A stretch of 64,000 nt of DNA, taken from positions 124,001 through 188,000 of the forward strand of contig NZ_JAODTZ010000013.1 of assembly GCF_025399795.1 (NCBI RefSeq). Direction: 5' to 3'. The notes below the pieces were generated by a model that made no database searches, was not told the DNA's origin, and saw only the letters and a program-made list of their open reading frames with translations. Source of the DNA: Streptomyces rhizosphaerihabitans (lineage in GTDB: Bacteria; Actinomycetota; Actinomycetes; Streptomycetales; Streptomycetaceae). Shown here in pieces: positions 27,784-36,601 of the stretch; position 1 is the first letter of the stretch, and the number at the start of each line of letters is the position of its first letter. The position numbers and the translations under genes were made by a program.

Positions 27784-28992
27784 TCAGAGTGCGCAGCTGT
27801 CGCTGTCCACCTGCTGGTTGGCCGTACGCCCCTTGGCGATGTCCGGCCGGACCTCGTCCGCGGTGAGCGCGTAGCCGGTCTCGGCGTCGTCGAGCGACTT
27901 CGCGAAGACCACGCCGTACACCGTGCCCTCGGGTGTCAGCAGCGGTCCGCCGGAGTTGCCCTGGCGGACCGTCGCGTACAGCGAGTAGACATCGCGGCGC
28001 ACCGTCTTGCGGTGGTAGATGTCCGGTCCGTTGGCCGTGATGCGGCCCCGCACGCGCGCGGGCTGGACGTTGTACGAGCCGTTCTGCGGGAACCCCGCGA
28101 CGATCGCGCTGTCGCCGCTGCTCGCGTCCTTGGTGCTGAACCGCAGCGCGGGCGCCTTCAGGTTCGGTACGTCGAGCACGGCGATGTCGCGCTCCCAGTC
28201 GTACAGGACGACCGTGGCGTCGTACTTCTTCCCCTTACCGCCTATCTGGACGGTGGGTTCGTCCACTCCGCCGACCACGTGCGCGTTGGTCATCACGCGG
28301 CGGTCGCTGAAGACGAAACCGCTGCCTTCGAGGACCTTGCCGCAACTCTGGGCGGTTCCCATGACCTTGACGATGGAGTTCTGCGAGCGGGTGGCGACGG
28401 GGCTGCCGGCGAGCTGTGGGTCCGGCGGCCGGACCTCTGTGATGGGCTCGTTGGCGAACGGGCTGAAGACCTGCGGGAAGCCGTTCTGCGCGAGGACCGA
28501 GGAGAAGTCGGCGAACCAGGTGTTGGCCTGGGAGGGCAGCGCGCGGGACACACCGAGCAGCACCTTGGAGTTGCGGACCTCCTTGCCGAGCGTCGGCAGC
28601 GTCGTACCCGCGAGGGCCGAGCCGATCAGCCAGGCGACGAGCAGCATCGCCACGACGTTCACCAGGGCGCCGCCGGTCGCGTCCAGGGCTCTGGCCGGGG
28701 ACCAAGTGATGTACCGGCGAAGCTTGTTGCCGAGGTGGGTGGTGAGGGCTTGACCGACGGAGGCGCAGACGATCACGACGACCACGGCGACGACGGCGGC
28801 GGTCGTACTCACCTTGCTGTCGTCGGTCGTCCAGCTCCAGATGACCGGGAGCAGGTAGACGGCGACGAGACCGCCGCCCAGGAAACCGATCACCGACAGG
28901 ATGCCGACGACGAAGCCCTGGCGATAGCCCACGATCGCGAACCACACGGCGGCGACCAGCAACAGGATGTCCAGCACATTCACGAAGGTCAC
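27784..28992 (-). CDS. marP: MarP-family membrane serine protease (CvpA domain plus trypsin-like domain)
   Basis: The 402-residue frame starts at GTG 28992; GTG 28983 (VNVLDILLL) is an equally good start. Four N-terminal membrane helices form a CvpA-like domain (about 1-130). An extracytoplasmic chymotrypsin-fold domain follows, with catalytic His in VMTNAHVVGG, Asp in WERDIAVLDV and Ser in VRQGNSGGPLL. Mycobacterial MarP guards against acid and oxidative stress. The gene starts 4 bp after the NUDIX stop, so it is probably co-transcribed with nth and the NUDIX gene. Confidence 0.93.
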   Translation of the reverse strand: MTFVNVLDILLLVAAVWFAIVGYRQGFVVGILSVIGFLGGGLVAVYLLPVIWSWTTDDSKVSTTAAVVAVVVVIVCASVGQALTTHLGNKLRRYITWSPARALDATGGALVNVVAMLLVAWLIGSALAGTTLPTLGKEVRNSKVLLGVSRALPSQANTWFADFSSVLAQNGFPQVFSPFANEPITEVRPPDPQLAGSPVATRSQNSIVKVMGTAQSCGKVLEGSGFVFSDRRVMTNAHVVGGVDEPTVQIGGKGKKYDATVVLYDWERDIAVLDVPNLKAPALRFSTKDASSGDSAIVAGFPQNGSYNVQPARVRGRITANGPDIYHRKTVRRDVYSLYATVRQGNSGGPLLTPEGTVYGVVFAKSLDDAETGYALTADEVRPDIAKGRTANQQVDSDSCAL

Positions 28993-28996
28993 CTTG

Positions 28997-29770
28997 TCAC
29001 GCGCGCCAGTCGAGCGGGACCTGCTTCTCGCGGTCCCACGGGCGCTCCCAGCCCGCGAAATGCAGGATCTTGTCGATCACTCCGGCCGTGAATCCCCAGA
29101 CCAGGGCGGATTCGACCAGAAACGCCGGACCTCGGTGACCGCTGGGGTGCACGGTGGTCGCACGGTTGGCCGGATCCGTGAGATCCACCACGGGCACCGT
29201 GAAGACCCGGGCCGTCTCGCCCGGGTCGACGACGCCGACCGGCGTCGGGCGGCGCCACCACCCGAGGACAGGGGTGACCACGAAACCGCTGACCGGGATG
29301 TACAGCTTGGGCAGCACGCCGAAGAGCTGGACGCCGGTCGGGTCGAGGCCGGTCTCCTCCTCGGCCTCGCGCAGGGCGGCCCGCAGCGGCCCGTCGGCCT
29401 TCGGGTCGCCGTCCTCGGGGTCGAGCGCGCCGCCGGGGAAGGACGGCTGCCCGGCGTGCGATCTGAGGGTGCCTGCGCGCTCCATGAGCAGCAGCTCGGG
29501 GCCGCGCCGGCCTTCGCCGAAGAGGATGAGCACCGCGGACTGACGGCCCGTGCCGTTCGCGGGCGGCAAGAAGCGGCTCAGCTGGAGCGGTTCCACCGTC
29601 TCCGCGGCGTGCGCGACCGGGCCCAGCCAGTCGGGCAGACCGTCCTTGCTGAGCACCGGCCCGCCCTGTCTGTTGCTCGCGTCCTGTGTGTTGCCTGCGC
29701 GCTTCATCGCCGCCCCCGTTCTGCTGTTCCCAACGCCCGCCGGGGCCGTGTTCGTTCCGTCATCCGGCAC
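28997..29770 (-). CDS. NUDIX hydrolase, CoA-pyrophosphatase type
   Basis: This 257-residue protein has the signature [20 protein letters not shown], which marks the CoA diphosphatase (NudL/Pcd1) group and runs into the Nudix box ending [10 protein letters not shown]. It would hydrolyse CoA or related dinucleotides. The start overlaps the end of nth by 11 bp; internal ATG 29707 (MKRAGNTQD) is an alternative. The nth-NUDIX-marP order is conserved in actinobacteria. Confidence 0.9.
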   Translation of the reverse strand: MPDDGTNTAPAGVGNSRTGAAMKRAGNTQDASNRQGGPVLSKDGLPDWLGPVAHAAETVEPLQLSRFLPPANGTGRQSAVLILFGEGRRGPELLLMERAGTLRSHAGQPSFPGGALDPEDGDPKADGPLRAALREAEEETGLDPTGVQLFGVLPKLYIPVSGFVVTPVLGWWRRPTPVGVVDPGETARVFTVPVVDLTDPANRATTVHPSGHRGPAFLVESALVWGFTAGVIDKILHFAGWERPWDREKQVPLDWRA

Positions 29771-30929
29771 CCAGTGGGGGTGCGGGGATGCCGCCCGCGT
29801 CCAGATAGGCCTGCGGGGGGTTGAGCCGCTGGCCGGGGAAGCCGCCCTTCTCGTACTTCAGGAGCTTCTTCGCCTTCTCGGGGTCGGTCTCGCCCTCCCC
29901 GTACGCCGGGCAGAGCGGGGCGATGGGGCAGGCGCCGCAGGCGGGCTTGCGGGCGTGGCAGATGCGGCGGCCGTGGAAGATCACGTGGTGCGACAGCATG
30001 GTCCACTCGCTCTTGGGGAAGAGCCCGCCGACGGCCGCCTCGATCTTGTCCGGCTCGGTCTCCGCCGTCCACCGCCAGCGCCGCACGAGCCGCTGGAAGT
30101 GGGTGTCCACGGTGATCCCGGGCCGCCCGAAGGCGTTGCCGAGCACGACGAAGGCGGTCTTGCGGCCCACACCGGGCAGTTTGACGAGGTCTTCGAGGCG
30201 GCCGGGCACCTCGCCCCCGAAGTCGTCCCGCAGGGCCCTGGAGAGCCCTATGACGGACTTGGTCTTGGCCCGGAAGAACCCGGTCGGGCGCAGGATCTCC
30301 TCGACCTCCTCCGGGTTCGCCTCGGCGAGGTCCTCGGGGGTCGGGTACTTGGCGAAGAGCGCCGGCGTCGTCTGGTTCACCCGCAGGTCGGTGGTCTGGG
30401 CGGACAGGACCGTGGCGACGACCAGCTGGAAGGGGTTCTCGAAGTCCAGCTCCGGGTGGGCGTACGGGTACACCTCGGCGAGCTCGCGGTTGATACGGCG
30501 GGCCCGGCGGACGAGGGCGGTGTGCGACTCGTTCCGCGGCGGTTCGGGGGCGACGGGCCGCACAGGTGCCACCTTCTTGGAGACGGCTTCGCCGGACGCC
30601 GCCTTCACGGAGACGGCCTCCTTGGAGACCGCCTTTTGGGAGATCGTCTTCTTCGGGACCGCCTTCGCCGGCGTCACCTTCGCGGCGGCCGTTTTCGCGG
30701 GTGTCGCCTTTTTGGCGGTCTGACGGGCGGTCTTCTTCGCACTCTTCCCGCCGACCGTCTTCGATGCCGTCTTCGACGCGTTCTTCGGTACCGCCTTCAC
30801 CGGCGTCGACTTTGCCGCTTTTGTCGATTCTTTGGTTCCGTCGGGGGCCTGTTCGCCCACAGCGGAATCACGACGTACAACCACCCGCCCAGCCCCCTTG
30901 GCCTGTGCTCTCACCGGCGATTTGGACAC
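29760..30929 (-). CDS. nth: Endonuclease III with long Lys/Ala-rich N-terminal extension
   Basis: The C-terminal 260 residues are a complete Nth: LSAQTTD, helix-hairpin-helix [14 protein letters not shown] with the catalytic Lys, the catalytic Asp in [10 protein letters not shown], and a [4Fe-4S] cluster [17 protein letters not shown] (C-X6-C-X2-C-X5-C). It removes oxidised pyrimidines and nicks DNA. The first 130 or so residues are a histone-H1-like tail of Lys, Ala, Val, Ser and Thr ([20 protein letters not shown]). The chosen start is GTG 30929; a downstream start would remove part of this tail. Confidence 0.92.
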   Translation of the reverse strand: MSKSPVRAQAKGAGRVVVRRDSAVGEQAPDGTKESTKAAKSTPVKAVPKNASKTASKTVGGKSAKKTARQTAKKATPAKTAAAKVTPAKAVPKKTISQKAVSKEAVSVKAASGEAVSKKVAPVRPVAPEPPRNESHTALVRRARRINRELAEVYPYAHPELDFENPFQLVVATVLSAQTTDLRVNQTTPALFAKYPTPEDLAEANPEEVEEILRPTGFFRAKTKSVIGLSRALRDDFGGEVPGRLEDLVKLPGVGRKTAFVVLGNAFGRPGITVDTHFQRLVRRWRWTAETEPDKIEAAVGGLFPKSEWTMLSHHVIFHGRRICHARKPACGACPIAPLCPAYGEGETDPEKAKKLLKYEKGGFPGQRLNPPQAYLDAGGIPAPPLGAG

Positions 30930-30996
30930 CCGGTCAGCCTAAAGCCCGGCACCGACATCCGCCCCGGACCCTGAAGATCGGCCCCCAATTGGCCCC

Positions 30997-31028
30997 CTGC
31001 CGCACTCGTTGGGACGCCAGTGCGGCAG
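30997..31028. promoter_or_regulatory. Hairpin in the nth-crp divergent region
   Basis: 10-bp perfect arms CTGCCGCACT and AGTGCGGCAG (30997-31006, 31019-31028) directly beside the Crp-like palindrome. Confidence 0.4.
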
Positions 31029-31031
31029 ACT

Positions 31032-31045
31032 TGTGACTGATCACA
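31032..31045. promoter_or_regulatory. Crp-site-like palindrome upstream of crp
   Basis: TGTGACTGATCACA has perfect TGTGA and TCACA half-sites but a 4-bp spacer instead of the usual 6. It lies 91 bp upstream of the crp start and 103 bp from nth. Autoregulation is inferred. Confidence 0.4.
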
Positions 31046-31136
31046 CTGTTTGGACCGTCCGGCAAGATGGGGAACACGGTCCCCTGGTACCAAGGGGGAA
31101 CAAGATCCCCTGAGCAGGTCGACAAGGAGAGAACTC

Positions 31137-31811
31137 GTGGACGACGTTCTGCGGCGCGCCCCGCTCTTCGCGGCGCTCGATGACGAGCAGGCCGCGGAGC
31201 TCCGCGCCTCCATGAGTGAGGTGACCCTCGCGCGAGGTGACGCTCTCTTCCATGAGGGCGACCCCGGCGACCGCCTCTATGTGGTCACCGAGGGCAAGGT
31301 GAAGCTCCACCGCACCTCCCCCGACGGGCGCGAGAACATGCTGGCCGTCCTCGGCCCCGGTGAGCTGATCGGCGAGCTGTCGCTGTTCGACCCGGGCCCG
31401 CGCACGGCGACCGCCACCGCGCTCACCGAGGTCAAGCTGCTCGGCCTCGGCCACGGCGACCTCCAGCCGTGGCTGAACGCGCGGCCCGAGGTGGCCGCCG
31501 CCCTGCTGCGCGCCGTCGCACGGCGCCTGCGCAAGACCAACGACCAGATGTCCGACCTGGTCTTCTCCGACGTGCCCGGCCGTGTCGCGCGCGCCCTTCT
31601 CGACCTGTCGCGCCGCTTCGGCGTGCAGTCCGAAGAGGGCATCCACGTCGTGCACGACCTCACCCAGGAGGAGTTGGCCCAGCTGGTCGGCGCCTCCCGC
31701 GAGACCGTCAACAAGGCGCTCGCCGACTTCGCGGGCCGCGGCTGGCTCCGCCTGGAGGCCCGCGCGGTGATCCTCCTGGACGTGGAGCGGCTCGCCAAGC
31801 GCTCGCGCTGA
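31137..31811 (+). CDS. crp: Cyclic-AMP receptor protein Crp
   Basis: The start is GTG 31137 behind AAGGAGA, giving 224 residues, the same length as S. coelicolor Crp. The cyclic-nucleotide-binding domain includes GELIGELSLF and PRTATATA of the phosphate-binding cassette. The C-terminal winged helix has QLVGASRETVNKALADF as recognition helix region. In Streptomyces Crp controls germination, development and secondary metabolism. It is divergent from nth. Confidence 0.96.
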   Translation: MDDVLRRAPLFAALDDEQAAELRASMSEVTLARGDALFHEGDPGDRLYVVTEGKVKLHRTSPDGRENMLAVLGPGELIGELSLFDPGPRTATATALTEVKLLGLGHGDLQPWLNARPEVAAALLRAVARRLRKTNDQMSDLVFSDVPGRVARALLDLSRRFGVQSEEGIHVVHDLTQEELAQLVGASRETVNKALADFAGRGWLRLEARAVILLDVERLAKRSR

Positions 31812-31828
31812 CACCTTTGGCCGTACGT

Positions 31829-31867
31829 CGACGGGGTCCCGCCTTCTTCCGAGGCGGGACCCCGTCG
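31829..31867 (+). terminator. Terminator of crp
   Basis: 15-bp perfect arms CGACGGGGTCCCGCC (31829-31843) and GGCGGGACCCCGTCG (31853-31867), 17 bp past the stop. Confidence 0.9.
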
Positions 31868-31872
31868 GCGTG

Positions 31873-31920
31873 ACCCTTCGGAGGCGGGACCCTTCGGAGG
31901 CGGGACCCTTCGGAGGCGGG
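31873..31920. repeat. Three perfect 16-bp tandem repeats after the crp terminator
   Basis: ACCCTTCGGAGGCGGG occurs three times in tandem. The GAGGCGGGACCC part also forms the right arm of the crp terminator, and a degenerate copy follows around 31940-31955. No gene lies in 31812-32074. Confidence 0.9.
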
Positions 31921-32074
31921 ACCCGATGTCGTAGCACTTCCGAAGCGGGACCCGGCCGCGGAACCGCTCTCCCGGGCGGGACCCGGCCGACACGGCCGCC
32001 CGCGGTTTCCCGCCCCGGCCCGCGCAGCCGTAAATGATCTGCGTCGCGAAGGCCCTTCGGGGCACAGTGGGCGC

Positions 32075-32893
32075 ATGGCCGCCCAGGGACACCGCAGAGG
32101 GCTCGACGCCCAGGGATACATCGAGCGCGAGGGATCGCCGACGCGCGTCCCGTACGCCTTCAGGCCCGTCGTCGAGGCGGCCTGTGACCGCATCCTGGAC
32201 GTCTTCGGGGCCCGGCTGAACGGTGCGTACCTCTACGGCTCGATCCCGCGCGGCACCGCGCGCGTGGGACGTTCCGACCTCGACCTGCTGCTGTCCCTGC
32301 GCGACGAGCCGACGGACGCGGACCGCGCCGGCGCCCGGGCGCTCGAAGCGGCGCTCGACAAGGAGTTCGCGGAGATCGACGGGGTGGGAACGCTGCTGTT
32401 CAGCCGTACGCGGCTGCTGAGCGACCTGGAGACCTACGACCTCGGCTGGTTCGTCGCCTGCCTCTGTACGCCCCTCCTCGGTGAGGATCTGGCCGAACAC
32501 CTGCCGCGCTACCGCCCCGACGGGCTGCTGGCCCGCGAGACGAACGGCGATCTCGCCCTGATGCTGCCGCGCTGGCGCGAGCGGATCGCCGCCGCCGCGG
32601 ACACCGACGAGGCCAGGCGCCCGCTGGTCCGCTCGATGTCGAGGCACCTCGTGCGCACCGGCTTCACACTCGTCATGCCGCGCTGGAACGGCTGGACCAG
32701 TGACCTCGGGGAGATGGCCGAGGCGTTCGGCGCGTACTACCCGGAGCGGGCCGCCGACATGCGGAAGGCGACCGTCCGCGGATATGAGCCGACCGGCGAA
32801 CCTGCCGTGCTCCGCTCGTACGTGGAGGACCTGGGACCGTGGCTCGCCGGGGAGTACGCGCGCGTGCACGGCATCAAGGCGCCCCGCCCGTGA
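32075..32893 (+). CDS. Nucleotidyltransferase-domain protein
   Basis: The 272-residue protein starts at ATG 32075. The pol-beta nucleotidyltransferase motif YGSIPRGTARVGRSDLDLLL (about residues 51-70) has the GS and the DxD metal ligands. The rest is helical, with resemblance to aminoglycoside-adenylyltransferase-like and minimal nucleotidyltransferase proteins. Substrate is unknown. It is a monocistronic gene between crp and the MBL gene. Confidence 0.82.
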   Translation: MAAQGHRRGLDAQGYIEREGSPTRVPYAFRPVVEAACDRILDVFGARLNGAYLYGSIPRGTARVGRSDLDLLLSLRDEPTDADRAGARALEAALDKEFAEIDGVGTLLFSRTRLLSDLETYDLGWFVACLCTPLLGEDLAEHLPRYRPDGLLARETNGDLALMLPRWRERIAAAADTDEARRPLVRSMSRHLVRTGFTLVMPRWNGWTSDLGEMAEAFGAYYPERAADMRKATVRGYEPTGEPAVLRSYVEDLGPWLAGEYARVHGIKAPRP

Positions 32894-32942
32894 AGGCCTC
32901 CTCCAGGACCCCGGAAAACGCCGCAGCGGCCCAGGGCCTGTC

Positions 32943-33773
32943 CTAGATGAGCCCGTGCTCCCGCAGATAGTCCATCTGCGCCCGCACCGACAGCTCGGCC
33001 GCCGGCCACAACGACCGGTCCACGTCCGCGTAGACGCGCGCGACGACCTCGTCCGGCGACCGGTAGCCGTTCTCGACGGCGGTCTCGACCTGGGCGAGCC
33101 GGTGGGCGCGATGGGCGAGATAGAACTCGACCGCGCCCTGTGCGTCCTCGAGGACCGGCCCGTGACCGGGCAGGACGGTGTGGACGCCGTCGTCGACCGT
33201 CAGCGAGCGGAGCCGGCGCAGGGAGTCGAGATAGTCGCCCAGACGCCCGTCTGGATGGGCCACCACGGTCGTACCGCGCCCCAGGACGGTGTCACCGGTC
33301 AGAACGGCCCGATCGGCCGGGAGATGGAAGCACAGCGAGTCGGCGGTGTGCCCCGGGGTCGACACGACACGCAGCTCGAGCCCGCCGAGGTCGATCACAT
33401 CCCCGGCGGCCAGCCCTTCGTCCCCGAGCCGCAGCGCGGGGTCCAGGGCCCGGACCTTGGTCCCCGACAGTTCGGCGAACCGCGAAGCACCCTCCGCATG
33501 ATCGGGATGCCCGTGCGTGAGCAGGGTCAGCGCGACACGCTTCCCGGCCTTCTCGGCCGTGTCCAGGACCGTGCGCAGATGTACGTCGTCCAGGGGCCCC
33601 GGGTCGATGACGACCGCGAGCTCGGAGCCGGGCTCGGACACGATCCAGGTGTTCGTGCCGTCCAGGGTCATCGCCGAGGCGTTGGGCGCGAGGACGTTCA
33701 CCGCGCGCGCGGTGGCGGGTCCGGAGAGGACCGCGCCCCGCGGCCGGCCGGGCAGGGCCGCTGCGTCGGTCAT
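32943..33773 (-). CDS. Metallo-beta-lactamase-fold hydrolase (LACTB2/Rv3677c-like)
   Basis: This 276-residue protein has the metal motif LLTHGHPDHAEG, further ligands in STPGHTADSLCF and GDTVLG, and a C-terminal His in VLPGHGPV. A helical C-terminal segment (about 215-276) resembles the winged-helix end of LACTB2-type nucleases and thioesterases. The start overlaps the stop of the upstream NUDIX gene (ATGA), so they are coupled. Confidence 0.88.
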   Translation of the reverse strand: MTDAAALPGRPRGAVLSGPATARAVNVLAPNASAMTLDGTNTWIVSEPGSELAVVIDPGPLDDVHLRTVLDTAEKAGKRVALTLLTHGHPDHAEGASRFAELSGTKVRALDPALRLGDEGLAAGDVIDLGGLELRVVSTPGHTADSLCFHLPADRAVLTGDTVLGRGTTVVAHPDGRLGDYLDSLRRLRSLTVDDGVHTVLPGHGPVLEDAQGAVEFYLAHRAHRLAQVETAVENGYRSPDEVVARVYADVDRSLWPAAELSVRAQMDYLREHGLI

Positions 33774-34639
33774 GCGGATGCTCCGCCGGTCGGAATGTGC
33801 TTGGTGAACTCGTCGTGTCCGGGCCAGGAAAGGACGACCTCGCCCTCCTCCAGGCGCGCCTCGGCCAGGACGGGGGTCAGATCACGGCCGGGCGCGGCGG
33901 CGAGGGCCTCCGCGGCCCGCTCGTACTCCACGATCCCGCGCAGGGTCGCGATGGTGGGCGGCATCATCAGCAGCTCGCCCTTGTCGTAGCCGGCCGCCGC
34001 GTCGGCCGGACGGATCCACACCGTGCGGTCGGCCTCCGTGGAGGCGTTCCGCGTGCGCTGGCCCTCCGGGAGCACTGCCACGAAGAACCACGTGTCGTAG
34101 CGGCGGGACTCGAACTCCGGGGTGATCCAGCGGGCCCAGGCCCCGAGCAGGTCCGAGCGGAGCACGAGTCCTCTGCGGTCGAGGAACTCCGCGAAGGACA
34201 GGTCCCTGGCGACCAGGGCCGCCCGGTCCGCCTCCCAGTCGTCCCCCGTCGTGTCGCCGACCACGGTGTCCGGGCTGGGACCGGCGAGCAGGACGCCCGC
34301 CTCCTCGTACGTCTCCCGTACGGCCGCGCAGACGACGGCCTGGGCGGAGGTCTCGTCCACGCCGAGCCTCTGGGCCCACCACGCGCGCGTGGGACCCGCC
34401 CAGCGGATCTGGTGCTCGTCGTCGCGCGGGTCCACCCCGCCGCCCGGATACGCGTACGCGCCTCCGGCGAAGGCCATGGAGGCGCGTCTGCGCAGCATGT
34501 GGACCACGGGACCGGCCTCGCTGTCCTTGACCAGCATCACGGTGGCGGCGCGCCGGGGCGCGACCGGCGTCAGCGTGCCCTCGGCAAGCGCCCGAATCCG
34601 CTCCGGCCACTCCGCCGGAAACCATTGCCCATTCCCCAT
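33770..34639 (-). CDS. NUDIX hydrolase (NUDT19-like)
   Basis: This 289-residue protein has an N-terminal Nudix half with MAFAGGAYAYPGGGVDP and a Nudix-box half AAVRETYEEAGVLL separated by a 35-residue insertion, as in NUDT19-type enzymes. The likely substrate is a CoA ester or other nucleotide diphosphate; this is family inference. It is the first gene of a two-gene leftward unit with the MBL gene. Confidence 0.85.
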   Translation of the reverse strand: MGNGQWFPAEWPERIRALAEGTLTPVAPRRAATVMLVKDSEAGPVVHMLRRRASMAFAGGAYAYPGGGVDPRDDEHQIRWAGPTRAWWAQRLGVDETSAQAVVCAAVRETYEEAGVLLAGPSPDTVVGDTTGDDWEADRAALVARDLSFAEFLDRRGLVLRSDLLGAWARWITPEFESRRYDTWFFVAVLPEGQRTRNASTEADRTVWIRPADAAAGYDKGELLMMPPTIATLRGIVEYERAAEALAAAPGRDLTPVLAEARLEEGEVVLSWPGHDEFTKHIPTGGASA

Positions 34640-34790
34640 GGCCGGAGGCTATCCCGAGCCGGGCGGATGTTCGAGGCCTCACCGCCCCCACAAGCGCTCC
34701 TCGCCCCCTCTGCCTGCCCTTTCCGTACCGGGACTCCGCCCCGGACACCGCTCCCCGGACACCGGAGGGGCGGGGACGCACGTGCAGAAG

Positions 34791-34827
34791 GGCCGTGCCG
34801 GTACATCCCTGATGTACCGGCACGGCC
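34791..34827 (-). terminator. Terminator of the RidA gene
   Basis: 17-bp perfect arms (34791-34807 and 34811-34827) around CCT, 42 bp past the RidA stop. Confidence 0.9.
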
Positions 34828-34868
34828 CCGGCCCGCGACGAACCGAGCGCCCGATGACGCCCGGAGGG

Positions 34869-35339
34869 CTACGCGTGCGTCAGCTCCACCTGGATCTCGA
34901 CCTCGACCGGCGCGTCCAGCGGCAGCACGGCCACACCGACCGCGCTCCGGGCGTGCACACCCTTGTCGCCCAGCACGGCGCCCAGCAGCTCACTCGCGCC
35001 GTTCAGCACACCCGGCTGTCCGGTGAAGTCCGACGCCGAGGCCACGAAGCCCACTACCTTCACGACACGCGCGATGCGGTCGAGGTCGCCCACGACCGAC
35101 TTCACCGCCGCCAGGGCGTTCAGCGCGCACGTACGGGCCAGCTCCTTGGCCTCCTCGGCGGTGACCTCGGCGCCCACCTTCCCGGTGACCGGAAGCTTCC
35201 CGTCCACCATCGGAAGCTGCCCGGCGGTGTACACGTACACGCCCGACTGCACGGCGGGCTGGTACGCGGCCAACGGCGGAACGACACCCGGAAGGGTCAG
35301 TCCGAGCTCGGCGAGTTTCGCCTCGACCGCCCCGCTCAT
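34869..35339 (-). CDS. RidA-family protein
   Basis: The start is ATG 35339, giving 156 residues (MSGAVEAKLAELG). The YjgF/RidA fold is recognisable from YVYTAGQLPMVDGKL through VVKVVGFVASASDFTGQPGV to the C-terminal VEIQVEL. It is longer than the usual 125-130 residues because of an insertion after the TAGQ segment. RidA proteins deaminate reactive enamines or imines. It overlaps the DUF4177 gene by ATGA. Confidence 0.9.
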   Translation of the reverse strand: MSGAVEAKLAELGLTLPGVVPPLAAYQPAVQSGVYVYTAGQLPMVDGKLPVTGKVGAEVTAEEAKELARTCALNALAAVKSVVGDLDRIARVVKVVGFVASASDFTGQPGVLNGASELLGAVLGDKGVHARSAVGVAVLPLDAPVEVEIQVELTHA

Positions 35340-35497
35340 GCGGACTTCTCGCGCTTCAGGTAGGCCACCAGCTGCTCGGGGTTGTTCGGCCCGGGCACTA
35401 CCTGGACGAGCTCCCAGCCGTCCTCGCCCCAGGTGTCCAGAATCTGCTTCGTGGCATGGACGAGCAGCGGCACGGTTGAGTATTCCCACTTGGTCAT
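35336..35497 (-). CDS. DUF4177 small protein
   Basis: This 53-residue protein starts at ATG 35497 (MTKWEYSTVPLLVHATKQ). The WGEDGWELVQVVPGPNN stretch is characteristic of DUF4177 proteins. Its function is unknown. It is coupled to RidA by ATGA and faces the ArsA-like pair across a 126-bp promoter region. M. tuberculosis has a similar small gene at the same place. Confidence 0.88.
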   Translation of the reverse strand: MTKWEYSTVPLLVHATKQILDTWGEDGWELVQVVPGPNNPEQLVAYLKREKSA

Positions 35498-35571
35498 GTG
35501 GCCGACTGTAGCCGCTGAGGACCACCATCTCCCGCCCGAGCCACCCGCTGTCCCGCCCCCGAAAGCGCGGC

Positions 35572-35580
35572 TTGTCCACA
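35572..35580 (+). promoter_or_regulatory. DnaA-box-like 9-mer
   Basis: TTGTCCACA, 44 bp upstream of the first ArsA-like gene. Confidence 0.3.
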
Positions 35581-35623
35581 GCCTCCTGCTTACTCCGGCG
35601 GCGGACTGGTTAGGCTCGAATAC

Positions 35624-36601
35624 GTGAGCAGGCTCCAGGTCGTCAGCGGCAAGGGCGGTACCGGCAAGACCACGGTAGCCGCGGCCCTCGCGCTCGCCCT
35701 CGCGACCGAGGGCAAGCGCGCCCTCCTCGTCGAGGTCGAGGGCAGACAGGGCATCGCGCAGCTCTTCGAGACAGAAGCGCTGCCCTACGAGGAGCGGAAG
35801 ATCGCCGTCGCTCCGGGCGGCGGGGAGGTGTACGCCCTCGCCATCGACCCCGAACTGGCGCTGCTGGACTACCTCCAGATGTTCTACAAACTGGGCGGCG
35901 CCGGCCGCGCCCTGAAAAAGCTCGGCGCGATCGACTTCGCGACCACCATCGCGCCGGGGCTGCGCGACGTGCTCCTCACCGGCAAGGCCTGCGAGGCGGT
36001 GCGGCGCAAGGAGAAGAGCGGCCGCTTCACGTACGACTACGTGGTGATGGACGCGCCCCCCACCGGCCGCATCACCCGCTTCCTGAACGTCAACGACGAG
36101 GTCGCCGGCCTCGCCAAGATCGGCCCGATACACAATCAGGCCCAGGCCGTCATGCGCGTCCTCAAGTCCCCGGAGACGGCGGTCCACTTGGTGACGCTGC
36201 TGGAGGAGATGCCCGTACAGGAGACCGCGGACGGGATCGCGGAGCTGCGCGCCGCGAAACTGCCCGTGGGCCGGATCATCGTGAACATGGTGCGCCCCGC
36301 GCTCCTCGACGACACCGACCTGGCACTCGCGGAGACCGCTCCCCGTACGGCGATCGCCAAGTCGCTCTCCGCGGCCGGCCTCGGCGGCGCTCGGCGCGGC
36401 GGACTGGCCGAGCGGCTGGTGGGGCCGCTCCTCCAGCAGGCCGGGGAGTACGCCGAGCGGTACGCCCTGGAGACCGAGCAACGGAGCGTCCTGGCCGAGC
36501 AGGACCTGCCGCTGCACGAACTCCCGCTGCTCTCCGAGGGCCTGGATCTGGCGGGCCTGTACGAACTGGCCGCACAGCTGCGCAAGCAAGGGATGTCATG
36601 A
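35624..36601 (+). CDS. ArsA/Get3-like anion-transporting ATPase, first subunit (Rv3679-like)
   Basis: This 325-residue P-loop ATPase starts at GTG 35624. It has the Walker A GKGGTGKTTVAAALALALA and VVMDAPPTGRITRFL near switch II. It forms a pair with the next gene (ATGA overlap). The mycobacterial counterparts Rv3679-Rv3680 form a hetero-complex that responds to metabolic stress. Arsenite cysteines are absent. Confidence 0.9.
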   Translation: MSRLQVVSGKGGTGKTTVAAALALALATEGKRALLVEVEGRQGIAQLFETEALPYEERKIAVAPGGGEVYALAIDPELALLDYLQMFYKLGGAGRALKKLGAIDFATTIAPGLRDVLLTGKACEAVRRKEKSGRFTYDYVVMDAPPTGRITRFLNVNDEVAGLAKIGPIHNQAQAVMRVLKSPETAVHLVTLLEEMPVQETADGIAELRAAKLPVGRIIVNMVRPALLDDTDLALAETAPRTAIAKSLSAAGLGGARRGGLAERLVGPLLQQAGEYAERYALETEQRSVLAEQDLPLHELPLLSEGLDLAGLYELAAQLRKQGMS

